Assembly: GCA_020025035.1 (NCBI GenBank)
Contig: JAHHSU010000011.1
Location: forward strand, 1-27,110
DNA length: 27,110 bases
Direction of reading: 5' to 3'
Source: Thomasclavelia sp.
Lineage (GTDB): Bacteria; Bacillota_I; Bacilli_A; Erysipelotrichales; Coprobacillaceae
Shown: positions 16,199-23,909 of the stretch, piece by piece
How positions within the stretch are numbered: the stretch's first letter is position 1
How the letters are laid out: each line of letters starts with the position of its first letter
The notes under the pieces: model-generated
What the model saw: the letters and a program-made list of their open reading frames with translations, nothing else
Told to the model about the DNA's origin: nothing
The model's database searches: none
Program-made: the position numbers and the translations under genes

Positions 16199-16969
16199 AT
16201 GCATAAGAAAGAATTATTAAAATTAGACATTCAACAAATTATACCAAATAAATCACAGCCAAGAACATATTTTGATGGGATTAGTATTGAAGAACTTGCA
16301 CAATCTATTAAAGAAAATGGCTTAATTCAACCTATTATTGTAAGACCAGTATCCAATAATAAGTATGAGATAGTAGCAGGAGAAAGAAGATATCGAGCTT
16401 GTCAAAAGGCAATGTTACAAACAGTAGATTGTATTATTGAAGAATATGATGATCAACATTTAGCTGAAGTAGCAATTATTGAAAATATCCAAAGAGAAAA
16501 CCTAACCCCAATTGAAGAAGCAATGGCATATCAACGATTAATAGATACATATCAATTAACACAAGTTGAAGTAGCATCAAAAGTTGGAAAGAAACAATCT
16601 ACTATTGCAAATAAGTTACGATTACTTCATTTACCACAAAAAGTTCAAGATGCAATTAAGGAAAGAACCATCACAGAAAGACATGCAAGAGCTTTGTTAT
16701 CAATGACAAGTCCAAAAAAACAATTAAATATGTTGGATAGAATTATTAAGAATGATTTAAATGTTAGACAAACAGAAGAGTATATCAAATGTAAAAAAAC
16801 TCCAAAAGTTTCTAAATCTACTCATCATGGAATTTCGCAACATATTAAAATCGCAATTAATACAATTAAACAAGCAGTGAGTATGATTGAAAAAACAGGT
16901 GTGAGTTTGAATTTAGATGAACAAGATCATGATGAATACTACACAATGACAATCAAGATAAAAAAATAA
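16199..16969 (+). CDS. noc: Noc-like ParB-family DNA-binding protein lacking the N-terminal membrane helix
   Basis: This 256-residue ParB/Noc protein has the N-terminal CTP-binding domain (IIPNKSQPRTYF, GERRYRA at 61-67, ENIQRENL) and a helix-turn-helix domain. The recognition region KKQSTIANKLRLLHLP ... ITERHARAL matches Bacillus Noc rather than Spo0J. Of four residues reported to switch specificity (173, 179, 184 and 201, Caulobacter ParB numbering), three are Noc-type here: Gln133, Lys139 and Arg161; the fourth is His144. Noc blocks division over the nucleoid and is held at the membrane by an N-terminal amphipathic helix. Here only about six residues precede the conserved domain, and an in-frame stop (the rsmG stop, 16187-16189) excludes a longer N-terminus. 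No parA follows. SD is GGAGGT. Confidence 0.87.
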   Translation: MHKKELLKLDIQQIIPNKSQPRTYFDGISIEELAQSIKENGLIQPIIVRPVSNNKYEIVAGERRYRACQKAMLQTVDCIIEEYDDQHLAEVAIIENIQRENLTPIEEAMAYQRLIDTYQLTQVEVASKVGKKQSTIANKLRLLHLPQKVQDAIKERTITERHARALLSMTSPKKQLNMLDRIIKNDLNVRQTEEYIKCKKTPKVSKSTHHGISQHIKIAINTIKQAVSMIEKTGVSLNLDEQDHDEYYTMTIKIKK

Positions 16970-16979
16970 GGATTAGTTA

Positions 16980-17010
16980 GCTGGTTTTAGATAAATAAAG
17001 CCAGTTTTTT
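16980..17010 (+). terminator. Terminator after noc
   Basis: CTGGTTTT (16981-16988) pairs with AAAGCCAG (16997-17004) with one wobble pair, 8-base loop, followed by six T. It closes the mnmG-rsmG-noc unit. Confidence 0.85.
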
Positions 17011-17085
17011 GTATAAAATAATCTATATATTATACTGACACTTACTATTGCAATTTATAAACTTTCATTTATTAATAAAAAATGG

Positions 17086-17112
17086 TTGAAAAGTCATAAT
17101 ATATGATATAAT
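17086..17112 (+). promoter_or_regulatory. Candidate promoter of the amidohydrolase gene
   Basis: A perfect TATAAT (17107-17112) has TTGAAA (17086-17091) 15 bases upstream; reading the -35 as GGTTGA at 17084-17089 gives 17. It lies behind the noc terminator. Confidence 0.6.
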
Positions 17113-17150
17113 TATGTAGATATAATAAATCAATAGAGGAGGTTTTTTTG

Positions 17151-18737
17151 ATGAATAAAATATTTATTAATGGAAATGTAATTACAATGGATGAAAAAAA
17201 TCCATTGGCAGAGGCAGTATGTGTAAGTGAAGGGAAAATCAAGTTTGTTGGTAATAATGAAGATGCACTTAAACTTCAAACTGAAAATAGTGAGATTGTT
17301 GATTTAAATCATAAGACGATGCTTCCAGGATTTATTGATGGACATTCACATTTTGTTGCAGTAGCAAATTCATTATCTCAATGTGATTTGTCTCAAGCAA
17401 CGTCATTTGATGAAATTGTCGATGCTTTAAAGAATTTTATTCAAAAAAATAATGTAGAAAAAGGTCAATGGGTAACAGGTGTTGGATATGATCATAATTT
17501 TTTAACAGAAAAAAAACATCCAACTAAAGAAGTATTAGATAGGGTAAGTAAAGACCATCCAATAATGATTGTACACGCATCAAGTCATATGGGAGTTGCA
17601 AATACAAAAGCATTTGAAACATTAAATATTACAGATGATGTAAAAAATTTAGAAGGTGGAAAATATGGAAGAGATGAAAATGGTAAATTAACTGGATACA
17701 TGGAAGAAACTGTTTTTATTGAATTCCAAAAGAAAACTCCAATGATTTCTACTGAAAGATTACTTCAATTATTAGTAGAAGCACAAAAAATATATGCAAG
17801 TCATGGAATTACTACTATTCAAGATGGTTTTGTTACATCTGATTTATATCAATTATTAAATTATGCAGCTAGTCAAAATTTATTAATGTTAGATGTGATT
17901 GGTTATATTGATATTGCACAATCTAGAGAGGTATATATTAAGGATGATCATCAATATCATCATCATCTTAAAATGGGAGGATATAAATTATTCTTAGATG
18001 GATCTCCACAAGGAAAAACAGCATGGATGTTAGAACCTTATAAAGGAGAAGAAACATATAAAGGATATCCAGTGTTGACAGATGATGCATTATACCAATT
18101 AATTCAAACTTCGTTACAAGATAAAGCACAATTATTAGCACATTGTAATGGAGATGCCGCTAGTGAACAATATATTACTCAATTTGAAAAAGTTATGAAG
18201 GATCATAATATAACAAATTCATATCGACCTGTGATGATTCATGCACAACTTGTAAGAGCTGAACAATTAAAAAGAATGAAACCTATTCATATGATGCCAT
18301 CATTCTTTATTGCACATACTTATTTCTGGGGTGATATTCATATTGAAAATTTTGGTTTAGAAAGAGCAAGTCACATTTCTCCTGCTAAATCAGCTAGCGA
18401 TTTACACATTCCATATACATTCCATCAAGATGCGCCAGTTATTGCACCTGATATGTTAAAAACAATTTGGTGTGCAACAAATCGTGTAACTAAAAATGGT
18501 GTATCTATTGGTAAAGATCAATGTATTGGAATTCATGATGCATTAAAAGCAATTACAATCAATGGAGCATATCAATATTTTGAAGAAGATATTAAAGGAA
18601 GCATTGAGGTTGGAAAACTTGCAGATTTAGTTATAATTGATCAAGATATTCAAAATTGTGATCCAAAAAATATTGATCAAATTAATATACTAGAAACAAT
18701 TAAAGAAGGAAAAACAGTTTATCAAAAAGGTAACTAA
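17151..18737 (+). CDS. YtcJ-type amidohydrolase
   Basis: This 528-residue metal-dependent hydrolase belongs to the amidohydrolase_3 (YtcJ-like) group of the amidohydrolase superfamily. The N-terminal beta-sandwich start (INGNVITMDEKNPLAEAVCV) leads to the metal-binding GFIDGHSH (His65 and His67). Further active-site elements are HCNGDA (His331, Asp335), MIHAQLV and FHQDAPV near the C-terminus. The C-terminal beta segment ends IEVGKLADLVIID, typical of the superfamily. Relatives act on N-acyl amino acids, imides or similar amides, and the substrate cannot be read from sequence. No signal peptide is seen. ATG 17151 is preferred over TTG 17148 because GAGGAGGT (17136-17143) then has a 7-base spacing. 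Ddh lies 73 bases downstream behind a hairpin. Confidence 0.9.
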   Translation: MNKIFINGNVITMDEKNPLAEAVCVSEGKIKFVGNNEDALKLQTENSEIVDLNHKTMLPGFIDGHSHFVAVANSLSQCDLSQATSFDEIVDALKNFIQKNNVEKGQWVTGVGYDHNFLTEKKHPTKEVLDRVSKDHPIMIVHASSHMGVANTKAFETLNITDDVKNLEGGKYGRDENGKLTGYMEETVFIEFQKKTPMISTERLLQLLVEAQKIYASHGITTIQDGFVTSDLYQLLNYAASQNLLMLDVIGYIDIAQSREVYIKDDHQYHHHLKMGGYKLFLDGSPQGKTAWMLEPYKGEETYKGYPVLTDDALYQLIQTSLQDKAQLLAHCNGDAASEQYITQFEKVMKDHNITNSYRPVMIHAQLVRAEQLKRMKPIHMMPSFFIAHTYFWGDIHIENFGLERASHISPAKSASDLHIPYTFHQDAPVIAPDMLKTIWCATNRVTKNGVSIGKDQCIGIHDALKAITINGAYQYFEEDIKGSIEVGKLADLVIIDQDIQNCDPKNIDQINILETIKEGKTVYQKGN

Positions 18738-18750
18738 TGAGTTACCTTTT
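18725..18750. terminator. Hairpin overlapping the stop codon of the amidohydrolase gene
   Basis: AAAAGGTAAC (18725-18734) and GTTACCTTTT (18741-18750) form a perfect 10-base stem; the loop TAATGA includes the stop. The T-run is only four bases, so termination may be partial and let some transcription reach ddh. Confidence 0.65.
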
Positions 18751-18810
18751 ACAATATAAGATGCAAAATTTTTAAATAACTGATATTATTATATTATTGG
18801 AGGTGTAAAT

Positions 18811-19782
18811 ATGATAAGAATTGGAATTAATGGATATGGAAATCTAGGAAAAGGTGTAGAATTAGCGATTCAAAAGAATCCTGATATGGAATTGGTTGCG
18901 ATTTTTTCTAGAAGGGCTACTAATAATGCAACGACTAGTACAGGAGTAAAATTAGTTAATGTTTCAGAAATTGAAAATTATAAAGATAAGATTGATGTAA
19001 TGATTTTGTGTGGTGGCTCTGCAACAGATCTTCCTATACAAGGACCAATGATGGCAAAGTTATTTAATACTGTTGATAGCTTTGATACTCATGCAAAAAT
19101 TCCAGAATATTTTCATTGTGTAAATGAAGTATGTAAGGCTTCAAACACTTTATCGTTGATTTCATGTGGATGGGATCCTGGATTATTTTCATTAGCAAGA
19201 TGCTTATTTCAATCTATTATTCCTGATGGAAAAGATTATACGTTTTGGGGAAAGGGAGTATCACAAGGACATAGTGATGCTATAAGAAGAATAGAAGGAG
19301 TACAAGATGCTAGACAATATACGATTCCAAATAAGGAAGCAATAGAGTTAGCTAAATCTGATCAATGCCCAGAATTAAGTACTCGCCAAAAACATGAAAG
19401 AGAATGTTATGTTGTGGCAAAAGAGGGTGCAAATTTAGAAGAAATTCAAAAAGCTATTGTGACAATGCCAAATTATTTTGCGGAGTATAATACAAAAGTA
19501 CATTTTATTACCCAAGAAGAAATGGATTTGCATCATCATGGATTACCTCATGGTGGATTTGTGATTCGAAATGGAACGACTAGTAATGGTACTAAACAAG
19601 TAGCGCAATTATCACTTGATTTAGATAGCAATCCTGAATTTACTGCCAGTGTATTAGTTGCATATGCTAGAGCAATTTATCGTATGTCTACTACTCAATC
19701 TGGTGCAGTAACTGTTTTAGATATTCCATTTTCATTGTTACATCCATTAGATCAAAAAGATTTGTATAAAGAATTATTATAA
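18811..19782 (+). CDS. ddh: meso-Diaminopimelate D-dehydrogenase
   Basis: Ddh makes meso-diaminopimelate in one NADPH-dependent step from tetrahydrodipicolinate, for peptidoglycan and lysine. The 323-residue protein has the Rossmann start IRIGINGYGNLGKG. Family-specific stretches follow: FDTHAKIPEY, SCGWDPGLFSLARCLF, FWGKGVSQGHSDAIRRIEG and HHHGLPHGGFVIRNG. Length and motifs match characterised enzymes. SD GGAGGTG precedes ATG 18811. No other DAP or lysine genes are near. The 73-base gap from the amidohydrolase holds only that gene's terminator-like hairpin and A/T-rich sequence. Confidence 0.96.
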   Translation: MIRIGINGYGNLGKGVELAIQKNPDMELVAIFSRRATNNATTSTGVKLVNVSEIENYKDKIDVMILCGGSATDLPIQGPMMAKLFNTVDSFDTHAKIPEYFHCVNEVCKASNTLSLISCGWDPGLFSLARCLFQSIIPDGKDYTFWGKGVSQGHSDAIRRIEGVQDARQYTIPNKEAIELAKSDQCPELSTRQKHERECYVVAKEGANLEEIQKAIVTMPNYFAEYNTKVHFITQEEMDLHHHGLPHGGFVIRNGTTSNGTKQVAQLSLDLDSNPEFTASVLVAYARAIYRMSTTQSGAVTVLDIPFSLLHPLDQKDLYKELL

Positions 19783-19798
19783 ATAGTAGAAAATAATT

Positions 19799-19847
19799 AA
19801 AATGAACTAAATTATTTGAATGATCAAATAGTAGGTTCATTTTTTTA
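19799..19847 (+). terminator. Terminator after ddh
   Basis: AATGAAC (19801-19807) pairs with GTTCATT (19835-19841), and TATTTG/CAAATA (19813-19818 and 19825-19830) continues inside. A T-run follows to 19846. Confidence 0.75.
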
Positions 19848-20018
19848 TATAATAAGAGGGTTGTATGAGGATATAGTGATTGTATTTATTATGTTTTCTT
19901 GAAAAAGATTGTAACATGTAATAGAGTATTTAAGAATTACTTGTAGTTTATTTTTAATTTCATTTTCATTTTACAATTTAGGGTTTAGATTTTATTTTTT
20001 TGTGTAATGAGTGCTTTC

Positions 20019-20047
20019 TTGTTATTCGTATTGTTTTAGTTTATAAT
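20019..20047 (+). promoter_or_regulatory. Promoter of the YheO-type regulator and ppaC
   Basis: TTGTTA (20019-20024), 17-base spacer, perfect TATAAT (20042-20047). The start should be near 20054. An in-frame ATG at 20046 overlaps the -10 box, so it cannot be the real start. The roughly 170 bases before this promoter back to the ddh terminator show nothing recognisable. Confidence 0.8.
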
Positions 20048-20069
20048 GTTTATAAAAGGAGGTGTCAAG

Positions 20070-20726
20070 GTGCATCCATATTTAAAGTCATATATTAAAT
20101 TAGTAGAATTTCTAGGAGAAGCTCTAGGAGATAATGTGGAAATTGCCCTTCATGATTTGTTAAGTAAGAGTCAACCAATTGTGGCAATTAGTAATGGAAA
20201 AATAAGTGAACGACAAATGGGAGATGGCTTAACAAATCTTGCGATACATATGATCGAAAAAAAACAATATGAAGATCATGATTATGTGTTTAATTATAAG
20301 ACAGTAGGTGAAGACGGTAGATTATTAAGAGGATCAACATGGTTTATTAAAGATGACAATCAAAAATTGATTGGGATGATGTGTATTAATGTGGATATAT
20401 CAGATTATGCATATATTGACACAACACTAAAAAAAATCTTAGGAATCAAAGATGAAAAGCAGGTGGAATTTTCAATGGAACATCCTATTGAAATTTTATC
20501 CTATTCATTAGGAGAAACTGTAGATAAGTATATTAAGGAATGTTTAATGAATATGGGTTTTCCTGGATATTTTGTTGCGAAAAGATTAAAAGTTGATGAG
20601 AAAATTAAAGTAGTAAAATACTTACAGGAAAAAGGGACATTTAAGATTAAAGGTGCATTATCTTATGTTGCTAATCAATTAGGAGTTTCTGAACCAACTA
20701 TATATAGGTATTTAAAAAAAGATTAG
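20070..20726 (+). CDS. YheO/DauR-type PAS-HTH transcriptional regulator
   Basis: This 218-residue protein has an N-terminal YheO-like PAS domain (VEIALHDLLSKSQPIVAISNG ... GRLLRGSTWFIKDDNQKLIGMMCINVDIS, about residues 15-120) and a C-terminal helix-turn-helix (about 170-216, ALSYVANQLGVSEPTIYRYLK). Characterised relatives such as DauR sense small molecules and control amino-acid or carbonyl metabolism; the ligand here is unknown. The start is GTG 20070 with AAAGGAGGTG 8 bases upstream; an upstream ATG at 20046 is inside the -10 box. It lies 10 bases before ppaC in the same unit. Whether it controls ppaC, itself or distant genes cannot be read here. Confidence 0.9.
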   Translation: MHPYLKSYIKLVEFLGEALGDNVEIALHDLLSKSQPIVAISNGKISERQMGDGLTNLAIHMIEKKQYEDHDYVFNYKTVGEDGRLLRGSTWFIKDDNQKLIGMMCINVDISDYAYIDTTLKKILGIKDEKQVEFSMEHPIEILSYSLGETVDKYIKECLMNMGFPGYFVAKRLKVDEKIKVVKYLQEKGTFKIKGALSYVANQLGVSEPTIYRYLKKD

Positions 20727-20736
20727 GAGGAAGTAT

Positions 20737-21684
20737 ATGAAAGAAAAAGTATATGTTTCAGGTCATAAAAATCCTGATACAGATTCAATTTGTTCAGCAT
20801 TAGCGTACGCTAATTTATTAAATATATTAGGGAAATACGATGCTATTCCAGTTAGATTAGGAGAAGTTAGTCAAGAAACGCAGTATGTATTAGATTATTT
20901 TCATGTAGAGGCACCAGAATATTTAAAAACAATAAAAAGAACTAGTGATGAGCAAGTAAAACAAAATATTATTCAAGTTGATCATAATGAAAGAGGACAA
21001 GCAGTAGATGGTATTGAAGATGCAAATATTTTAGAAGTAATTGATCATCATCGTATAGCTGATTTTAAAACAGATAGTCCACTTTATTTTAGAGCAGAAC
21101 CAGTGGGATGTTCTTCAACGATAATTGCAAAATGTTATCAGGAAAAAGGAGTGCAAATAACTTGTAGCATAGCTGGTATTATGTTAGGAGCTATTCTTTC
21201 GGATACTTTATTATTTAAGTCACCAACATGCACACCTGAAGATAAAGAAATGGCTTTGTATTTAGCGCGTATTGCAGATGTAGACATTAATGATTTTGGA
21301 ATGAATATGTTTAAAGCAGGTACTTCATTAAAAGGAAAAACTGTTGCACAAATATTTAATGCAGATTATAAACCATTTACATTTGGAAGTTATAAAGTAG
21401 GAATCGGACAAGTAAATAGTATGGATATTGAAGGCTTTTTACCATTAAAAAATGAAATGCTATCTTACATGAATGATCAAGTTCAAGTTAATGAGTTAGA
21501 ATTCGCTTTGCTATTAGTAACAGATGTTATCAATGCAAACAGTGAGATATTTGTTGCTGGAAAAGAAGAATTAGTAGAAAAAGCTTTTGGATGTCAGTTA
21601 GTAGATCATCAAGGATCACTTCCAGGTATCATTTCAAGAAAAAAACAGGTAGTCCCTGCAGTGACAAAATTATTTGAAGCATAA
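20737..21684 (+). CDS. ppaC: Manganese-dependent inorganic pyrophosphatase (family II)
   Basis: PpaC splits pyrophosphate into two phosphates and so pulls forward biosynthetic reactions such as aminoacyl-tRNA and nucleic acid synthesis. The 315-residue DHH/DHHA2 protein shows the metal site GHKNPDTDSI, then VDHNE, the DHH signature VIDHHR, and the substrate-binding SRKKQ near the C-terminus. It lacks the CBS and DRTGG insert of regulated homologues, and its length is that of the simple Bacillus type. SD GGAGG is 7 bases upstream of ATG 20737. It is second in a unit after the YheO-type regulator, which is an unusual partner. Confidence 0.96.
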   Translation: MKEKVYVSGHKNPDTDSICSALAYANLLNILGKYDAIPVRLGEVSQETQYVLDYFHVEAPEYLKTIKRTSDEQVKQNIIQVDHNERGQAVDGIEDANILEVIDHHRIADFKTDSPLYFRAEPVGCSSTIIAKCYQEKGVQITCSIAGIMLGAILSDTLLFKSPTCTPEDKEMALYLARIADVDINDFGMNMFKAGTSLKGKTVAQIFNADYKPFTFGSYKVGIGQVNSMDIEGFLPLKNEMLSYMNDQVQVNELEFALLLVTDVINANSEIFVAGKEELVEKAFGCQLVDHQGSLPGIISRKKQVVPAVTKLFEA

Positions 21685-21700
21685 AATCCTTGAATAAAAT

Positions 21701-21737
21701 GAACTCCAAAGTTTAGATAAATAAAGGGGTTCTTTTA
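21701..21737 (+). terminator. Terminator after ppaC
   Basis: GAACTCC (21701-21707) pairs with GGGGTTC (21726-21732) with one G-T pair, followed by TTTT. Confidence 0.7.
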
Positions 21738-21765
21738 TATTCTTTTTTGATAAATAAAATGTGTG

Positions 21766-21794
21766 TTGTTTTCCGTTTATAGTAAAAATAATAC
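21766..21794 (+). promoter_or_regulatory. Candidate promoter of the RelA/SpoT-type gene
   Basis: TTGTTT (21766-21771) and TAATAC (21789-21794) are 17 bases apart, leaving a leader of about 95 bases. A small inverted repeat ACGTA-N5-TACGT (about 21870-21884) lies just before the SD. Confidence 0.4.
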
Positions 21795-21894
21795 ATCAAA
21801 GATAAAATTCCTGATTAAAAAATCTGCAAAAGATTATAGATGGTATGTAAGAATAAATAATATCAATGACGTACAATATACGTAGGAGGAACTT

Positions 21895-22944
21895 ATGGAT
21901 ATAACAAATAGTATCTTAGAGGAATATAGACAAAATATTGAGTTATATTCTAATTTAAAAGATGATGTAGAAGATATTCTAAATCGTATTATTGAAACAA
22001 ATCATATTAAAATATCGAATTTATCTATTAGAATTAAACAAGAAAAATCATTAGTAAAAAAAATTATGTATAAAAATAAGTATCAACATGTTGAAGATAT
22101 TACAGATATTGTAGCATGCCGTATTATTACTCTATTTGAAGATGATGTAGAACGTTTAAAGGATTTAATCATGAAAAATTTTAATGTTATAGAATTATCG
22201 GATAGAAGGAAAAAGGAAAATAAATATAGAGAAGAGTATGGGTATAATTCGTTACATTTAATTGTGAAATTTACTAAAGAAAGATGTCAATTAGTTGAAT
22301 ATGAACACTATCAAAATGTTGCATTTGAAATTCAAATTAGAACTGCATTACAACATTCTTGGTGTGAAATTGAACATGGGCTAGGATATAAATCAAAATA
22401 TGAAATTCCTAAACATATTCGCCGACGTCTAAATCGGTTATCAGCAACATTAGAATTATTAGACGAAGAATTTGTAGCAATATCTAAGGAAGTTGAGGAA
22501 TACCACCAAGGGTTAGAACATGAAGAAAAAATATTGAAAACAGACATTAATATTTTATCTTTACAAAAATATGTGACCAATCATCCATTTATTCAATCAT
22601 TAATGGAAGATATTAAGATACATTATGGTATTGAAATTGAATATGATGTAGCACTAATTTCTCAATTTAGATTGGTACAACGTTTAAACTATATGGGATA
22701 TGGATATATTCATGAACTAGAGGAGTTATTAAATACACATAAAGTACAAATTGATATTATTTCTCAAAAATGGATGGAATATATTGTAATGAGGAAAAAA
22801 ACTATTAATTATTATGTATGTGTTATTTGGTTAACAGTATGTGGCTTGATAGAAAATGATGATCATACAGTAAATGAAATTATTAATAAAGAAATTCTAG
22901 AAAAAATTATGGAATCAAGTAATATGTTGAAACAATGTGTATAA
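21895..22944 (+). CDS. RelA/SpoT-domain alarmone synthetase with unknown C-terminal half
   Basis: Residues about 30-200 form a RelA/SpoT nucleotidyltransferase domain that would transfer pyrophosphate from ATP to a guanine nucleotide or another 3'-hydroxyl. Key elements are the basic ATP-binding stretch SIRIKQEKSLVKK, DITDIVACRII, YGYNSLHL (115-122) with the stacking tyrosine, and EIQIRT (Glu145, Gln147) followed by QHSWCEIEHGLGYKS. No HD hydrolase, TGS or ACT domain is present, so it is a synthetase-only protein. At 349 residues it is longer than typical RelP/RelQ enzymes (about 210). After a helical bridge (IRRRLNRLSATLELLDEEF), the last 130 residues match nothing I recognise. SD is GGAGG. 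The CAT homologue follows 28 bases later; there is no adjacent antitoxin-like gene. Confidence 0.88.
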   Translation: MDITNSILEEYRQNIELYSNLKDDVEDILNRIIETNHIKISNLSIRIKQEKSLVKKIMYKNKYQHVEDITDIVACRIITLFEDDVERLKDLIMKNFNVIELSDRRKKENKYREEYGYNSLHLIVKFTKERCQLVEYEHYQNVAFEIQIRTALQHSWCEIEHGLGYKSKYEIPKHIRRRLNRLSATLELLDEEFVAISKEVEEYHQGLEHEEKILKTDINILSLQKYVTNHPFIQSLMEDIKIHYGIEIEYDVALISQFRLVQRLNYMGYGYIHELEELLNTHKVQIDIISQKWMEYIVMRKKTINYYVCVIWLTVCGLIENDDHTVNEIINKEILEKIMESSNMLKQCV

Positions 22945-22972
22945 AAATAATTAATGTATATAGGAGGATAAT

Positions 22973-23599
22973 ATGAAATTTAAAGAAGTAGATATAAATA
23001 CATGGGATAGGAAAGAGTATTTTAAACATTTTATTGATAGAGTGCCATTTACATATTCAATGACTGTAAAATTAGATATTACAAATATAAGGAATCGTCA
23101 ATTAAAGGTATATCCAACGTTATTGTATTGTATTACTAAAGCTGCAAATCAATTAGAACAGTTTAAAACGTCTTATGTGGATGGGAAACTAGTGATTTTT
23201 GAATCAATGAATCCAAGTTATACCATATTTCATAAGGATACAAAAACATTTTCAGTTTTATGGAGTGAATATCATGATCAATACCAAGAATTTTTAAATA
23301 CCTATAATAATGATTTAGAAAAGTATTCTAATATTCATCAAATTTATGCTAAAGAAAATATGCCTGCAAATATTTTAAACATAACAATGTTACCATGGGT
23401 ATCATTTGAAGGATTAAATCAAAATATATATAAAGGGGAACAACATTTATCACCAATTTTTACAATGGGAAAATTTTATGAAGATAAAGAAAAAATTTAC
23501 ATACCTCTTTCAATTCAAGTTCATCATGCTGTTTGTGATGGATATCATGTAAGTTTGTTTGTTGATGAATTACAAAAATTAGTAAATGAAATAAAATAA
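22973..23599 (+). CDS. Type A chloramphenicol O-acetyltransferase homologue
   Basis: The 208-residue protein follows CatA/CatP closely. It has the N-terminal WDRKEYFKHF and FTYSMTVKLDIT, the central MLPWVSFEGLNQNI, the GEQHLSPIFTMGKF stretch, and the active site QVHHAVCDGYH. His185 is the expected general base and Asp189 its structural partner. The enzymes are cytoplasmic trimers that use acetyl-CoA, and true members inactivate chloramphenicol. Chromosomal homologues do not always give resistance, so function is likely but unproven. SD AGGAGG precedes ATG 22973. It shares a unit with the upstream alarmone synthetase, and base composition is like its neighbours, with no flanking mobile element. 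Confidence 0.88.
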   Translation: MKFKEVDINTWDRKEYFKHFIDRVPFTYSMTVKLDITNIRNRQLKVYPTLLYCITKAANQLEQFKTSYVDGKLVIFESMNPSYTIFHKDTKTFSVLWSEYHDQYQEFLNTYNNDLEKYSNIHQIYAKENMPANILNITMLPWVSFEGLNQNIYKGEQHLSPIFTMGKFYEDKEKIYIPLSIQVHHAVCDGYHVSLFVDELQKLVNEIK

Positions 23600-23619
23600 T
23601 GATGATCATCATTATTTTT
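23594..23619. terminator. Terminator overlapping the stop codon of the CAT homologue
   Basis: A perfect palindrome centred at 23605/23606 (arms AATAATGA and TCATTATT around TGATCA) is followed by T's. It includes the TAA stop (23597-23599). Confidence 0.75.
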
Positions 23620-23621
23620 TA

Positions 23622-23656
23622 TTGAACATAATGTTAGTTTATGCTAACATTATGTT
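23622..23656 (+). promoter_or_regulatory. feo promoter with overlapping 13-base inverted repeat (putative metal-regulator operator)
   Basis: TTGAAC (23622-23627), 17-base spacer and TAACAT (23645-23650) form a plausible promoter. Across it lies a perfect inverted repeat, AACATAATGTTAG (23625-23637) and CTAACATTATGTT (23644-23656), with a 6-base loop. No T-run follows, so it is not a terminator. Its centre is TTAG-N6-CTAA, similar to DtxR/IdeR-family boxes, which would repress iron uptake when iron is plentiful. Confidence 0.65.
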
Positions 23657-23687
23657 GTAAGGTATCGTACTAAGGGAGGAATTAAAG

Positions 23688-23906
23688 ATGAATTTATCAA
23701 TGGCAGATAGTGGAAAAGATGTATGCATATTAAAAATAAATGGGAAAGATGAAACACGAAAATTCTTAGCAAATTTAGGTTTTATTGCAGGGGTAAATAT
23801 TAGTGTGGTGTCAAAACTAAATGGTAATGTGATTGTAAATATTAAGGATTCTCGAGTAGCATTAAGTAGTACGATGGCAAATCGTATTATCGTTAGGGAG
23901 GGATAA
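23688..23906 (+). CDS. feoA: FeoA-family protein (first copy)
   Basis: This 72-residue SH3-like FeoA protein has the family rhythm RKFLANLGFIAGVNISVVSK and ends in the strand NRIIVREG. FeoA is a small cytoplasmic partner that supports ferrous iron uptake by FeoB. SD GGGAGG is 7-8 bases upstream of the ATG. It starts the unit feoA-feoA-feoB-Cys-rich protein; the second FeoA begins 3 bases after its stop. It is the more divergent of the two. Confidence 0.9.
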   Translation: MNLSMADSGKDVCILKINGKDETRKFLANLGFIAGVNISVVSKLNGNVIVNIKDSRVALSSTMANRIIVREG

Positions 23907-23909
23907 AGT

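Noticed and set aside
21895..22944. Toxin-antitoxin pair with a toxic small alarmone synthetase
   Set aside because: No small antitoxin-like gene is adjacent; the downstream gene is a clear CAT homologue.
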